From: CAYMPH01 sp964529415 | GTDB taxonomy: Bacteria; Spirochaetota; UBA4802; UBA5550 | Direction: 5' to 3' | Assembly (NCBI GenBank): GCA_964529415.1 | Contig: CAZGWD010000011.1 | Coordinates: forward strand, 62,001-126,000 | Length of the DNA: 64,000 nt | Shown here: piece by piece, positions 24,835-33,417 of the stretch | Numbering within the stretch: the stretch's first letter is position 1 | Layout of the letters: each line of letters opens with the position of its first letter | Translations under genes and position numbers: made by a program | Notes under the pieces: model-generated | What the model was told of the DNA's origin: nothing | Seen by the model: only the letters and a program-made list of their open reading frames with translations | Databases searched by the model: none

Positions 24835-24907
24835 GCCAGCATACCTCAGTTGGTAGAGGAGTCGATTCGTAATCGACCTGCCGCCAGTTCGATCCTGGCT
24901 GCTGGCT
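24835..24907 (+). tRNA. tRNA-Thr (CGT)
   Basis: Acceptor GCCAGCA pairs with TGCTGGC. The D arm is CCTC/GAGG, the anticodon stem GTCGA/TCGAC with loop TTCGTAA, anticodon CGT. The T arm is GCCAG/CTGGC. The discriminator is T, as expected for bacterial tRNA-Thr. CCA is not encoded. Confidence 0.96.
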
Positions 24908-24997
24908 TATTTTTTATGAATTCTTTATAAAGTCCGCGCATTGATTTATCCGATAGTATTTATATAATATCCTCTAAATTAAAATCCGGAATAAATA

Positions 24998-25624
24998 ATG
25001 AAGCAATCATTCGAAAATATAGTTCTTACAGATCTTGAGCTCATAGATTTTCAGAGCTTTTTAAAGTCAGGCCCGCTTGAGAATATAGCTGAGAAAATTC
25101 TCGACAGTTTGTACGGCGATACAGACATGATGCGAAGGGATCTGCTTGATAAATTTCTTGAATACATCTACAAGAGATGCATGACCGGGTATGTTGACAT
25201 TCCGAGTATGGCTTATCCTACTAAACGCATGATGGATAAGGATCTTGAAATAAGGGTTAAATCACTTATAAATGAGCATCTTTATCCGGATATTGTTCTG
25301 AGGATTTTGAAATTTTTTCTCAGGAATGTTCATGAGGCTGATTCGAATCTATATCTTGCAAATCTGATTGAATCTGATGAAATAATAACTTCAATTTTAG
25401 ATACATACAGGCTTTTAAAAAAGGATATTTTCAAACCGGATGAGGATGAAAGAACTCTGAATGTTAAAAGAATTCAGCAGTTTTTTAAACATTCAGAAAA
25501 TAAATTATCTTCTCCTCTTGATGCCTGTGCGAGATTAAAATATATCCTCGAATTTTTTGCTATTAAAAAAAATGTATCTCATCTTTATAAAAGTGAGGAT
25601 ATCCTGCTTTACGATGTCAAATAG
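24998..25624 (+). CDS. Hypothetical helical protein
   Basis: The 208-residue protein is almost wholly alpha-helical by composition, with charged amphipathic segments ('GPLENIAEKILDSLYGDTDMMRRDLLDKFL'). No signal peptide, membrane segment or catalytic motif is evident. It lies alone on the plus strand between tRNA-Thr and convergent genes. I do not recognise the family. Confidence 0.6.
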   Translation: MKQSFENIVLTDLELIDFQSFLKSGPLENIAEKILDSLYGDTDMMRRDLLDKFLEYIYKRCMTGYVDIPSMAYPTKRMMDKDLEIRVKSLINEHLYPDIVLRILKFFLRNVHEADSNLYLANLIESDEIITSILDTYRLLKKDIFKPDEDERTLNVKRIQQFFKHSENKLSSPLDACARLKYILEFFAIKKNVSHLYKSEDILLYDVK

Positions 25625-25645
25625 ACAGTTATGAGAGATGAATAT

Positions 25646-26095
25646 CTATTTTAGTTTTTCTATGACATCTCCCTGCTGCATGCTACTTTCTCGTACATTG
25701 ATGTTTTTATATCTTTTTGAATCTGAAAAAGTTCTTTTGTTGTTGTATTCCGCATCATAGGAAGCAATCAGCCAGAATAAAATATCTTTTAAATCCTGGG
25801 GGGATGTGTCTACAACTGTATATCTGTAATAGAGATTACCCATGTCAAAATTACCGATAATATGTTTGTAATTGGAAGTCTCGTAGTCGATAAATTTTTT
25901 AAGGCCGATTCTGCAGCCATCTCTCCAGCACCCGTAATAAATCAGGTCGGAATAGGAATTTCTTTCAGCATGATGAAGAGAAACAATTCCAGCTAATTCC
26001 GGAAGAATTTTACCAGCTGAATATTTTTCATATTTATAGAAAGGTGACCATGCTATATCATAAAATGCTTCATCGTTATGAATTCTTTTTTTCAT
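25646..26095 (-). CDS. Hypothetical protein downstream of a LON-domain gene
   Basis: The 149-residue protein is rich in Tyr, His and Asp ('LHHAERNSYSDLIYYGCWRDGCRIGLKK') and has no recognised motif. Its start lies 1 base after the stop of the LON-domain gene, so the two are translated from one message and may act together. Function unknown. Confidence 0.6.
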   Translation of the reverse strand: MKKRIHNDEAFYDIAWSPFYKYEKYSAGKILPELAGIVSLHHAERNSYSDLIYYGCWRDGCRIGLKKFIDYETSNYKHIIGNFDMGNLYYRYTVVDTSPQDLKDILFWLIASYDAEYNNKRTFSDSKRYKNINVRESSMQQGDVIEKLK

Positions 26096-26096
26096 A

Positions 26097-26681
26097 TTAA
26101 TCCTTTTTTTTTCTATTCATTTTTTTTATAAGATTCTTTAATATATGATCAAGTAAAATGCTTCTTTTGCCGGTATCAACCTGGTTGAAAAGCTTACGTC
26201 TGGTTCTGATGTCAACAACGAAATAATTTGAAATAAAATCTGTCAGCTGTCCGATATCAGTTAAATAATTCAATAGATTTATAAGTTTATCAGATTCATC
26301 AACATTTATCAGGAAAATTAGTTCCTGAGCTTTTTTTCTCAAGTCATCGATTGATTTTTCATCGGAATTGTTTTTCAGGTCCTGAATGATTTGAAAATCC
26401 GCTTCAGTGTAATTATATATATTATTAATTCTAATTCTATTTAATCCTTTTATTTTTATTTTAACTGTTTTTTCAAAAATTCCCAGAGATGCGATTTCAG
26501 CATATGTTGCCATTTTATTTTTATGGAAATATATATCTAAAAAATTCCTGATCGGATATGCTATGATTTTATCACCTGATTGGAGATTCCTTGAACTTTC
26601 AGTTAATGGAATAACCACATTCATTGTGCAGTTTGGGAATACAATTTTTCTGTTGATATAATATATTTTAACTTTTTCCAT
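26097..26681 (-). CDS. LON N-terminal (substrate-binding) domain protein
   Basis: The 194-residue protein resembles the PUA-like N-terminal domain of Lon protease, without AAA+ or protease parts. Visible are 'PNCTMNVVIPLTESS', 'ATYAEIASLGIFEKTVKIKIKGLNRIRINNI' and a helical bundle with 'DESDKLINLLNYLTDI'. Stand-alone LON-domain proteins are thought to bind unfolded or regulatory proteins. Sequence divergence is large, so the match is moderate. Confidence 0.65.
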   Translation of the reverse strand: MEKVKIYYINRKIVFPNCTMNVVIPLTESSRNLQSGDKIIAYPIRNFLDIYFHKNKMATYAEIASLGIFEKTVKIKIKGLNRIRINNIYNYTEADFQIIQDLKNNSDEKSIDDLRKKAQELIFLINVDESDKLINLLNYLTDIGQLTDFISNYFVVDIRTRRKLFNQVDTGKRSILLDHILKNLIKKMNRKKKD

Positions 26682-26859
26682 TTTTTATAAATCAAAAAAA
26701 TAAGATTGCTGCTTATTAATTTAATGGTTGCAAATTTTGTCAATATGTATATAAAATACCATTTAATAACTTTTAATCAAAAAAAAACTATTGATATTTA
26801 AAAAAAGGTAAATAAAATTTATATGAATTTTAACTAATAATCAAAAAAGGAGCAGGCAG

Positions 26860-27162
26860 ATGGAAAAAAGAAAAAATGAGAGAATAAATAAAAAAATAAA
26901 ATCTGAAGTTCATTCAGAATATGCAATGACATACAGCACATCAATAGATCTAAGCAGCGGAGGTATTTTTATTTCAACACCGGAACCTCTTGCAAATGGA
27001 ACTGAACTTTTGATTTCATTTAAAACTCCTGACGGCGAAAATGTGGAAATAAAAGGAGTTGTTAAATGGAGTGCAGACAATGATGAGAAAACCGGTATGG
27101 GCATTGAATTTATTAATATTTCAGAGAATGCGAGAAAACAGGTTTTAAAAATGAATGAATAA
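26860..27162 (+). CDS. PilZ-domain protein (c-di-GMP receptor candidate)
   Basis: The 100-residue protein is a single PilZ domain. 'RKNER' (residues 3-7) is the RxxxR c-di-GMP-binding motif and 'DLSSGGIFIST' is the (D/N)xSxxG motif. 'VKWSADNDEKTGMGIEFINIS' completes the barrel. Both binding motifs are intact, so it can bind c-di-GMP and probably relays it to a partner. A GGAG site precedes the ATG. It stands alone. Confidence 0.92.
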   Translation: MEKRKNERINKKIKSEVHSEYAMTYSTSIDLSSGGIFISTPEPLANGTELLISFKTPDGENVEIKGVVKWSADNDEKTGMGIEFINISENARKQVLKMNE

Positions 27163-27170
27163 TAAAATAA

Positions 27171-28514
27171 TTAATCGGTCTTGATGCCGCCTGTTTTAGC
27201 AACGGCTTTGATAAAAAAATAGCCGAATGGGTTCAGGTTCTCGCCTGTAATTAAATAAATTCTTTTAATGATGAAAGCGCAGGCGTATTTTTTCAGATCA
27301 AGACTTTTTATTATTTTAAACAACGACTTGAACATTTCATCCAGATAAATAAAAAATAGATTAAAGATAAATGATTCCAGTTCCTGCTTTATATTATCAT
27401 TAAATGACTTGATGAAATTTTCTTTTTTATCCATTAAATATTTTTCATATAGATTTTTTAATCCGTATTCCTGTCCGATCAGAAATTCAACGCTGAAAAT
27501 AGCATCACCTTTTTTTTCAGACGAATGAAGATTTTCAGGATCAATTAAATATTGTTCATATAAAGATTTTATTCTTTTTTGAAATAATTCCTCATCGTAA
27601 CTTCTTTCCTTGTTGATATCGGAAAAAATAAGCATTAGTATATCATCTATTTTATTCCCGTATTGCTTTCCGAATGGAGTTTCAAGCATCTTGTCTTTAA
27701 AAACTTTATTTACGATGGATTGTGATTTTTCAGCTTCGCGCCTTGCAATTTTTGCCATTATACCATTGTCTGAAGCATTAAGAAGGGCATCCGGTTTAAT
27801 TGATTTAATTTCAGCAATTTTTGCAATAAGATATTGTATATTTTCTTTTACATCATTTAAAGAAATCCTGGGTCTCTTTTCGATTATAAGATTATCGTTT
27901 TTAATATCATCATCATTGAAAAAAAATTTTATATAGGTTTTGTCATAACGCCAGTCATTTTTATTCATTAGAGTTACATATGCATCATGCAGAGATGCGG
28001 CAATTATTCCATGCTGAGCTTTTGTTGAAATGGTAACATCGCTTTGCGAGAGAGTTGTATAGGTTCTGACGTGCCCATTGAGTTCATTTATCGACATTGC
28101 ATTTGTGGTGTTGCTTTTATGCATATTCATATTATATAGCTGGATTTCATTGCTCAATCTGTTTTCAATGTGTGACCTGAGGCTGATATATGAAGAAAGG
28201 CCTGATGGATTTACGCTATCCGAGAAAATATTTGATATAAATTCGTTCTCAAGATTTTTGGTTCCCTTCATCGCAAGATTGAAAATTCTCGTTAAAACGC
28301 CTATTCTTTCAAATAGCATGATTACCAGATTCGTTTCCAGGCTCGCAAGCTGGAAGTTGTAATTGATTATTCCTGATAATTTTCCTTCTGTTATGATTTC
28401 AGCATAATCTGTCAGTTTATTCAGTATTTTTATAATGCTCGCATAATCTAAAAAGTCCGCGATTTGCTTTATCTTGTCATCCATTTCATTTCTGATTTCA
28501 GTCTTTTCAGGCAT
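27171..28514 (-). CDS. Large hypothetical helical protein
   Basis: The 447-residue protein is mostly alpha-helical and charged, with no signal peptide. A long amphipathic C-terminal segment ('LESFIFNLFFIYLDEMFKSLFKIIKSLDLKKYACAFIIKRIYLI') is more hydrophobic and could contact membranes. I find no known motif. It is convergent with the PilZ gene (8-base gap) and divergent from the hybrid kinase gene. Confidence 0.65.
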   Translation of the reverse strand: MPEKTEIRNEMDDKIKQIADFLDYASIIKILNKLTDYAEIITEGKLSGIINYNFQLASLETNLVIMLFERIGVLTRIFNLAMKGTKNLENEFISNIFSDSVNPSGLSSYISLRSHIENRLSNEIQLYNMNMHKSNTTNAMSINELNGHVRTYTTLSQSDVTISTKAQHGIIAASLHDAYVTLMNKNDWRYDKTYIKFFFNDDDIKNDNLIIEKRPRISLNDVKENIQYLIAKIAEIKSIKPDALLNASDNGIMAKIARREAEKSQSIVNKVFKDKMLETPFGKQYGNKIDDILMLIFSDINKERSYDEELFQKRIKSLYEQYLIDPENLHSSEKKGDAIFSVEFLIGQEYGLKNLYEKYLMDKKENFIKSFNDNIKQELESFIFNLFFIYLDEMFKSLFKIIKSLDLKKYACAFIIKRIYLITGENLNPFGYFFIKAVAKTGGIKTD

Positions 28515-28643
28515 TCAGAACTCCTACTTGGCATTATTGTTAAATAAGACACGCTTTTCTATATTGTAAAGCAAAAAAAAGGATTTGTTATTGACGGATT
28601 ACTATTTTTAATATAAAATTGTTATTCATGGATTAGTTAAATA

Positions 28644-30719
28644 ATGAATAATAATAAAACAATATCAGTTTTAATTGTTGAAGATGAAGTTTCTTCGGCT
28701 GTAATGCTCCAGGCTATGCTTTCTAAAGCCGGTTATACAATTTTAGCTAAAGTTGAAACTGGCGAAGAAGCTGTTGTAAAAGCTTCAGAATTAAGGCCTG
28801 ATATTGTTTTAATGGATATACAGCTTGGAGGAAAAATCGACGGTATTGATGCTGCCTGTCAGATATGGAGTTTATATGGTATTCCGTTTGTTTATCTTAC
28901 TGGCGGTACAAATGACGAAGATTTCAACCGTGCCAAGGAAACCATGCCGTTTGGATATATTTTAAAACCCTACAGTTTTAATCTTCTGAGTGCAGTTATT
29001 GAGCTTGCTTTATATAAATTTAATACTGACTGGAAACTAAAAGAAACAGAAAAAAGAAACGCAAATATACTTGCAAGCATCCCGGATAAAATTTTTAATT
29101 TGAACATCGATGGAAGCTTTACAACCCGATCTGATGAAAAACTTGCATCTGAATATTACAATGCAGGATTTTTAAATGATTCTGTTCTTGAAAAAATTAA
29201 GCCGCTGGCATCGGAAGCAGTATCTTCAAATCAGATCCAATATTACGAATATTCAATAAAAAATAAATCAGTAAATAATTATTTTGAAGCCAGAATTCTT
29301 ATTGTAGGGGCTGGAAGTGTTCTTGTCTTATTGAGAGATATTACTGAAAAAAAGAATGCAGAGCTTGAACTTGAAAATTACAAATCTCACCTTGAGGAAC
29401 TTGTTGAACAGCGTGCTAAAGAAATCTATGCTGTTAATAATAATCTTAAGGAGGAAGTAAAGAAAAGCGAGAAATATCAGTTAAATATAAAAATGTTTAA
29501 ACAGGCCATTGACCAGTCTCCCAATCTTGTTGCTATAGTTAATAAATCGGGCAATATCGAATATGTAAATAAGAAGTATTGTGAAATTACAGGTTATGAA
29601 TTTGAGGATTTTAAAGGAGGAAATCTCAACAAACCGGCAAATAAAGTAATGCCTGAACCGGACATGTGGTCAAAAATAATCAGAAATAATGAATGGAGCG
29701 GTGAGCTATACGGCCTTACAAAGATTGGAGGAATTTTTTATCTTAAGTCTAAAATATCAACAATAAGAGACATCAATAATGAAATTCTGTACTATATTCT
29801 TTTATCCGAAGATATTACTCAGGAAAAGCAAGATCGGATGCTCCTTGAAAAAACCAGGGAATTAATCGAAAGTACGGATATTGAAATTCAGGATAAGGAT
29901 CTTGACTGGCAGGAATGGAAAGAAAGGATGATGTCGCGAAATGTTTCCAGAACCGACAAGTCTCTTTTTAGAAATATATACAACAGCTTTACTCAGGGTG
30001 CAGGTTTCGGATCGCTTTTAACACTAATAGATATGATGAAATCAGCTGATGAAAAGCATGAAGGAAAAAATCTAGTAGATTCAAGTCTTTTTAAAATGAT
30101 AGCAACAAATGCTGAAACAGCTCAGGATGCTTTTAAAACTTTTTCAAGCATAGACTTTATTATTTCTAATGACTTTGTTCAGGAGAAAATTTCATTCGGA
30201 GATTATTATGATTTTGTTAAAGCTGTTATATTTAAAATTAATGATCTTTTGAAATTAAAGGACCAGAAAATAATTATAAACGATTTAAATGCATCATATA
30301 GAAAAGCATATGTAAATATCAATAAGGAATATTTCTATAAAGCGTTATATGAAGGTTTGATAAATGCAATTAAATTTTCAAAAAATAAAACTTATATTAT
30401 AGTCATTGTTTCTATTATAAACAGAAACTCGGTCATAACAATACTGAGTGAACCTGAAAAGGGTTCAGATGGAATTCTCGGTATACCGCCTGAATATGAA
30501 AAAATTGTTTTTGAGCCTTTTTACAGGCTCTCAAAACTGGTTTTTGAACAATATAAAACATTGGATTTTGGTCTTGGCCTTACTCTTATTGAAAAAATAA
30601 TTATGAAACACGGCGGAGATGTTGTTCTAAAGAATATTATAGACCATTCTGATATTAAAAGAGAACCGCTATTTAAAGTCAGTCTTGCAATAACTTTACC
30701 GCTTGCATCGGAAAGATAA
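28644..30719 (+). CDS. Receiver-PAS-PAS protein with degenerate histidine-kinase core
   Basis: The 691-residue cytoplasmic protein begins with a receiver domain (phospho-acceptor Asp58 in 'IVLMDIQLGG', 'YLTGG', 'ILKP'). A PAS-like segment (about 135-240), a coiled coil, and a clear PAS domain ('FKQAIDQSPNLVAIVNKSGNIEYVNKKYCEITGYE', about 284-400) follow. A HATPase-like region keeps 'NAIKFSKNK', 'VFEPFYRLSK' and 'GLGLTLIEKII'. Where the HisKA phospho-acceptor His should be the sequence reads 'SFTQGAGFGSLLTLI', with no His. It may bind ATP but not autophosphorylate conventionally. Confidence 0.82.
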   Translation: MNNNKTISVLIVEDEVSSAVMLQAMLSKAGYTILAKVETGEEAVVKASELRPDIVLMDIQLGGKIDGIDAACQIWSLYGIPFVYLTGGTNDEDFNRAKETMPFGYILKPYSFNLLSAVIELALYKFNTDWKLKETEKRNANILASIPDKIFNLNIDGSFTTRSDEKLASEYYNAGFLNDSVLEKIKPLASEAVSSNQIQYYEYSIKNKSVNNYFEARILIVGAGSVLVLLRDITEKKNAELELENYKSHLEELVEQRAKEIYAVNNNLKEEVKKSEKYQLNIKMFKQAIDQSPNLVAIVNKSGNIEYVNKKYCEITGYEFEDFKGGNLNKPANKVMPEPDMWSKIIRNNEWSGELYGLTKIGGIFYLKSKISTIRDINNEILYYILLSEDITQEKQDRMLLEKTRELIESTDIEIQDKDLDWQEWKERMMSRNVSRTDKSLFRNIYNSFTQGAGFGSLLTLIDMMKSADEKHEGKNLVDSSLFKMIATNAETAQDAFKTFSSIDFIISNDFVQEKISFGDYYDFVKAVIFKINDLLKLKDQKIIINDLNASYRKAYVNINKEYFYKALYEGLINAIKFSKNKTYIIVIVSIINRNSVITILSEPEKGSDGILGIPPEYEKIVFEPFYRLSKLVFEQYKTLDFGLGLTLIEKIIMKHGGDVVLKNIIDHSDIKREPLFKVSLAITLPLASER

Positions 30720-30772
30720 TCTGATTTTTAAAGTTAAAAATTCTATTTTGTTTTATATTGAAGGAGAAAAAA

Positions 30773-30955
30773 ATGCCGTATATTAATGTTAAAACAGCGG
30801 GAAAGCTGACAAAAGACCAGAAATCACTTATAGCTGAAAAATTTACAGCTGTATTATTTGAAGTTGCAGGGAAAAAACCTGAATCAACATATATTGTTTT
30901 TGATCAGGTTGAAAGGGAAGACTGGGCTTCCGGCGGAAAACTTCTTTCTGAATAA
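30773..30955 (+). CDS. 4-Oxalocrotonate tautomerase family protein
   Basis: The 60-residue protein starts 'MPYINVKTAGKLTKDQKSLIAEKFT'. The Pro exposed after Met removal is the catalytic base of the tautomerase superfamily. I use ATG 30773, preceded by AAGGAG at 30761-30766; a TTG at 30758 would hide the N-terminal Pro. Substrate is unknown. It heads a tight three-gene set with a secreted Cys-rich protein and a DUF362 ferredoxin. Confidence 0.88.
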   Translation: MPYINVKTAGKLTKDQKSLIAEKFTAVLFEVAGKKPESTYIVFDQVEREDWASGGKLLSE

Positions 30956-30961
30956 ATTAAA

Positions 30962-31204
30962 ATGAAGTTTTTCAGTTATTTAATTATTTCTTCTTTTCTG
31001 GCAGCAGTTTTGTTTAATACAACTCTGTTTTCAGATGATTCAATTAATTTTAAAATTTACAAGTGCGAAAAAATCTGCAGAGAAAGATATGAATCCTGTG
31101 CTCTGAAAGCTTCCATGAGAAAAGGCAAAGAAAAAAATAAAATTGAAGCTATATGTTTAAACAGGCTTTTCGACTGCAGAGAGAGGTGCAGGAAAATAAA
31201 ATGA
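30962..31204 (+). CDS. Small secreted protein with twin CX3C motifs
   Basis: The 80-residue protein has a signal peptide (about residues 1-24, ending near 'TTLFSDD'). The mature part has six cysteines: 'CEKICRERYESC' and 'CLNRLFDCRERC', which read CX3C-X6-C and C-X6-C-X3-C, a mirror-symmetric helical-hairpin layout like CHCH or coiled-coil-helix proteins. In a periplasm these would form disulfides. It begins 6 bases after the tautomerase gene and overlaps the next gene at ATGA. Function unknown. Confidence 0.65.
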   Translation: MKFFSYLIISSFLAAVLFNTTLFSDDSINFKIYKCEKICRERYESCALKASMRKGKEKNKIEAICLNRLFDCRERCRKIK

Positions 31205-32262
31205 AAGAAAATGTATATTTTATTAGATTAAATAGCTTGGATGAGCAGGGCTTATCCCTGAAAATATTAAAAACAATAACAGAATACGGTCTGCTCGATT
31301 TTATCATCAAAAATGATATGACTGCAGTAAAGACCCATTTCGGCGAGGCAGCCGGAAATGGTTTTATCCGGCCGCTGCATATTAATGCAATCGGAAATGA
31401 AATTAAAAAAAAAGGGGCTCATCCTTTTTTAACAGAAACCTCAACTTTATATAAAGGAAACAGATCTAATGCAGTAAGTCATATTCATCTTGCCAATAAA
31501 CATGGATTCGGATATGAAAATACCGGATTGCCAATTATAATGGCAGATGGTCTTTTTGGAGATGAGGAGACTGATGTTGAAATAAATGGAAAAATTTATA
31601 AAAGCGTGAATGTTGCAAAAGCAATTGCAGCTGCTCAGTCCATGATAGTATTCTCCCATTTTACAGGCCATCTGGCAGCAGGATTTGGTGCTGCTTTAAA
31701 AAATCTCGGCATGGGATGCACAAGCAGAAAGGCAAAATTAATTCAGCATTCAACCGCACGTCCATCCATTAAAGTTTCCAGATGCACTCTCTGCGGGCAA
31801 TGTGAAAAATGGTGCCCTGCTGGAGCGATAACTCATAATGAAAAAAGTGCTGTAATTAAAAATTCAAAATGCATCGGCTGCGGTCAGTGCCTTGCTGTTT
31901 GCAGGTTTGATTCTGTCGGTTATAACTGGGGAGCAACATACGAGGATCTGCAAAAAAAAGTTGTTGAGCATGCAATGGGTGTTACGCTGCCAAAAAAGAA
32001 TAAAATACTTTTTATAAATTTTCTTACAAGAATTTCAAAAGACTGCGACTGTATGACTTCATTTGAGAAAATTTGTGACGATATCGGGGTTTTACTGTCT
32101 TTTGATCCGGTTGCAATAGATGCATCTTCCCTTGATCTTGTTGAGAAGCACACTGGTAAAAAATTTTCAGAGCTGTCGTTCGATATTCCATATAAATTCC
32201 AGATAGATTATTCAAGAGAAATCGGCTTTGGAAATCCTGATTACGAACTTATTGAAGTATAA
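31201..32262 (+). CDS. DUF362 domain protein with two [4Fe-4S] ferredoxin motifs
   Basis: The 353-residue protein starts at ATG 31201, overlapping the preceding stop. It has a DUF362 domain ('DMTAVKTHFGEAAGNGFIRPLHINAIGNEIKKKGAHPFLTETSTLYKG', 'IVFSHFTGHLAAGFGAALKNLGMGC'). A ferredoxin insert follows: 'CTLCGQCEKWCPAGAI' and 'CIGCGQCLAVCRFDSV', about residues 200-245. DUF362-ferredoxin proteins are common in anaerobes; the role is uncertain but redox-linked. A final part with 'CDCMTSFEKICDDIGVLLSFDPVAIDA' completes the domain. Confidence 0.88.
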   Translation: MKENVYFIRLNSLDEQGLSLKILKTITEYGLLDFIIKNDMTAVKTHFGEAAGNGFIRPLHINAIGNEIKKKGAHPFLTETSTLYKGNRSNAVSHIHLANKHGFGYENTGLPIIMADGLFGDEETDVEINGKIYKSVNVAKAIAAAQSMIVFSHFTGHLAAGFGAALKNLGMGCTSRKAKLIQHSTARPSIKVSRCTLCGQCEKWCPAGAITHNEKSAVIKNSKCIGCGQCLAVCRFDSVGYNWGATYEDLQKKVVEHAMGVTLPKKNKILFINFLTRISKDCDCMTSFEKICDDIGVLLSFDPVAIDASSLDLVEKHTGKKFSELSFDIPYKFQIDYSREIGFGNPDYELIEV

Positions 32263-32265
32263 AAT

Positions 32266-32432
32266 ATAGAACGCGGATAACGCTGATGATTAGGATGATC
32301 GCAGATTTTCAAGAATTAAGGATTTTTTTAAATTAAAGAAAGAAAAGCAATAGAATGGGATTTGCTGATTTTAATAACTCTGAAAAATTAATCTTATTTA
32401 ATTATAAACAATCTGCGTCATCCGCGTTCTAT
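32266..32432. repeat. Intergenic inverted-repeat element, family B (about 167 bp)
   Basis: Perfect 13-bp terminal inverted repeats ATAGAACGCGGAT (32266-32278) and ATCCGCGTTCTAT (32420-32432) bound an AT-rich centre. A second inner pair GCAGATT/AATCTGC extends the arms. An extra copy of the outer sequence AAAGCAATAGAA lies inside near 32345-32356. No ORF. It resembles the GAACGCGGAT-type extragenic palindromes seen in many environmental genomes. Confidence 0.6.
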
Positions 32433-32438
32433 TGCTTT

Positions 32439-33209
32439 CTAATTAAACAAACCGGATTTAATTTTTTTGACCCTGCTGTTATGCTCATTCTGAAGTTTGA
32501 ATGATGTATTTATTTTATCCGGTGTTAAAATTCTTTTCCTTATGAAATACTGACCTATCTGAAAGTGACTTTTCTGCTGTTTTTCCAGGATTGATCTGAA
32601 TTGGAATGAATTTATAATTCCAAATCTCACTGCGCAATCGCCGAATCTTTCCCCATTGATCTTATTTCTGAGAATTTTTCCTATATCTTCAGGGTGGATA
32701 AGGTTCATTTCCAGAGCAATCTCACCAAACGACGGCCTTTGTTTTCTCTGCCAGTGAATTGCATCAAGCAGGGTATTAAGGGAAACAAGTCCGGAATAGA
32801 AAAGAAACTGTCCGAATAAAAGTTCATGATCGGGATATTTATTAATTACTTTCGGCGTTTCTCCCCGTTTTATTATTGAGAATGATTCTTTATGTTTTTT
32901 TTCTTCATATTCTTCAATAAATGAAGTCAGAGTTTTATATGCTTCATCCACTAATTTAAATTTTTCACCAAGCTCTGCAGCATTCAATCCGAGAAATCTT
33001 GCCCTGTCAGGATGAGAATTAAATATTTTATTTCTATATGCGGATTTGAGTGAATCCATATTCAGGCTGTTTATATAATCGAGCGTGAATTCAAGATCAG
33101 GCCTGAAAAGAAGTCTGCATGCCTGTAAAATATCGCTATTATTGATAATTTCCATTTTGAATCCTTTAACGGTTTTTATAAATAGATCCGCTATAATCAT
33201 ATTCGGCAT
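32439..33209 (-). CDS. DnaJ-like (J-domain) protein with unknown C-terminal region
   Basis: The protein has 256 residues from the first start, 238 if the internal Met ('MEIINNSDILQ') is used. A J-domain-like segment (about residues 45-100) contains the key HPD in 'LKSAYRNKIFNSHPDRAR' and a following helix 'VDEAYKTLTSFIEEYEEK'. The C-terminal half has repeated units like 'FGQFLFYSGLVSLNTLLDAIHWQRKQRPSFGEIALEMNLI', which resemble a DUF4388/PATAN-linked repeat. It may recruit DnaK to a specific client. Confidence 0.7.
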   Translation of the reverse strand: MPNMIIADLFIKTVKGFKMEIINNSDILQACRLLFRPDLEFTLDYINSLNMDSLKSAYRNKIFNSHPDRARFLGLNAAELGEKFKLVDEAYKTLTSFIEEYEEKKHKESFSIIKRGETPKVINKYPDHELLFGQFLFYSGLVSLNTLLDAIHWQRKQRPSFGEIALEMNLIHPEDIGKILRNKINGERFGDCAVRFGIINSFQFRSILEKQQKSHFQIGQYFIRKRILTPDKINTSFKLQNEHNSRVKKIKSGLFN

Positions 33210-33264
33210 ATTATTCTTCTGAAAAAAAGATTTTATTTAAAATTTTTTTACCGTTATTGAGGAT

Positions 33265-33383
33265 TTATAGCGGTTAACGATTTGATTAAACCATTTTCTT
33301 TCATTCTGCGAAGTTTATCCCGGCTTTATACCGGGACTCCAGCTGGAATGGCAAAGATCTGATTTAATCGTTAAATGCTATAA
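33265..33383. repeat. Intergenic palindromic element, family C (about 119 bp)
   Basis: The ends TTATAGC-gg-TTAACGATT and AATCGTTAA-at-GCTATAA pair. A nested hairpin inside (CATTC...CCCGG / CCGGG...GAATG, about 33302-33350) gives a cruciform-like structure. No ORF. It lies between the J-domain and dinB genes. Confidence 0.5.
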
Positions 33384-33417
33384 TTCGAAAAAATGAAATT
33401 ATGATAATAAATGGCTT

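Noticed and set aside
24835..24907. tRNA-Arg (from the TCG seen in the anticodon stem-loop)
   Set aside because: Counting the 7-base loop TTCGTAA places CGT at positions 34-36, so it is tRNA-Thr.
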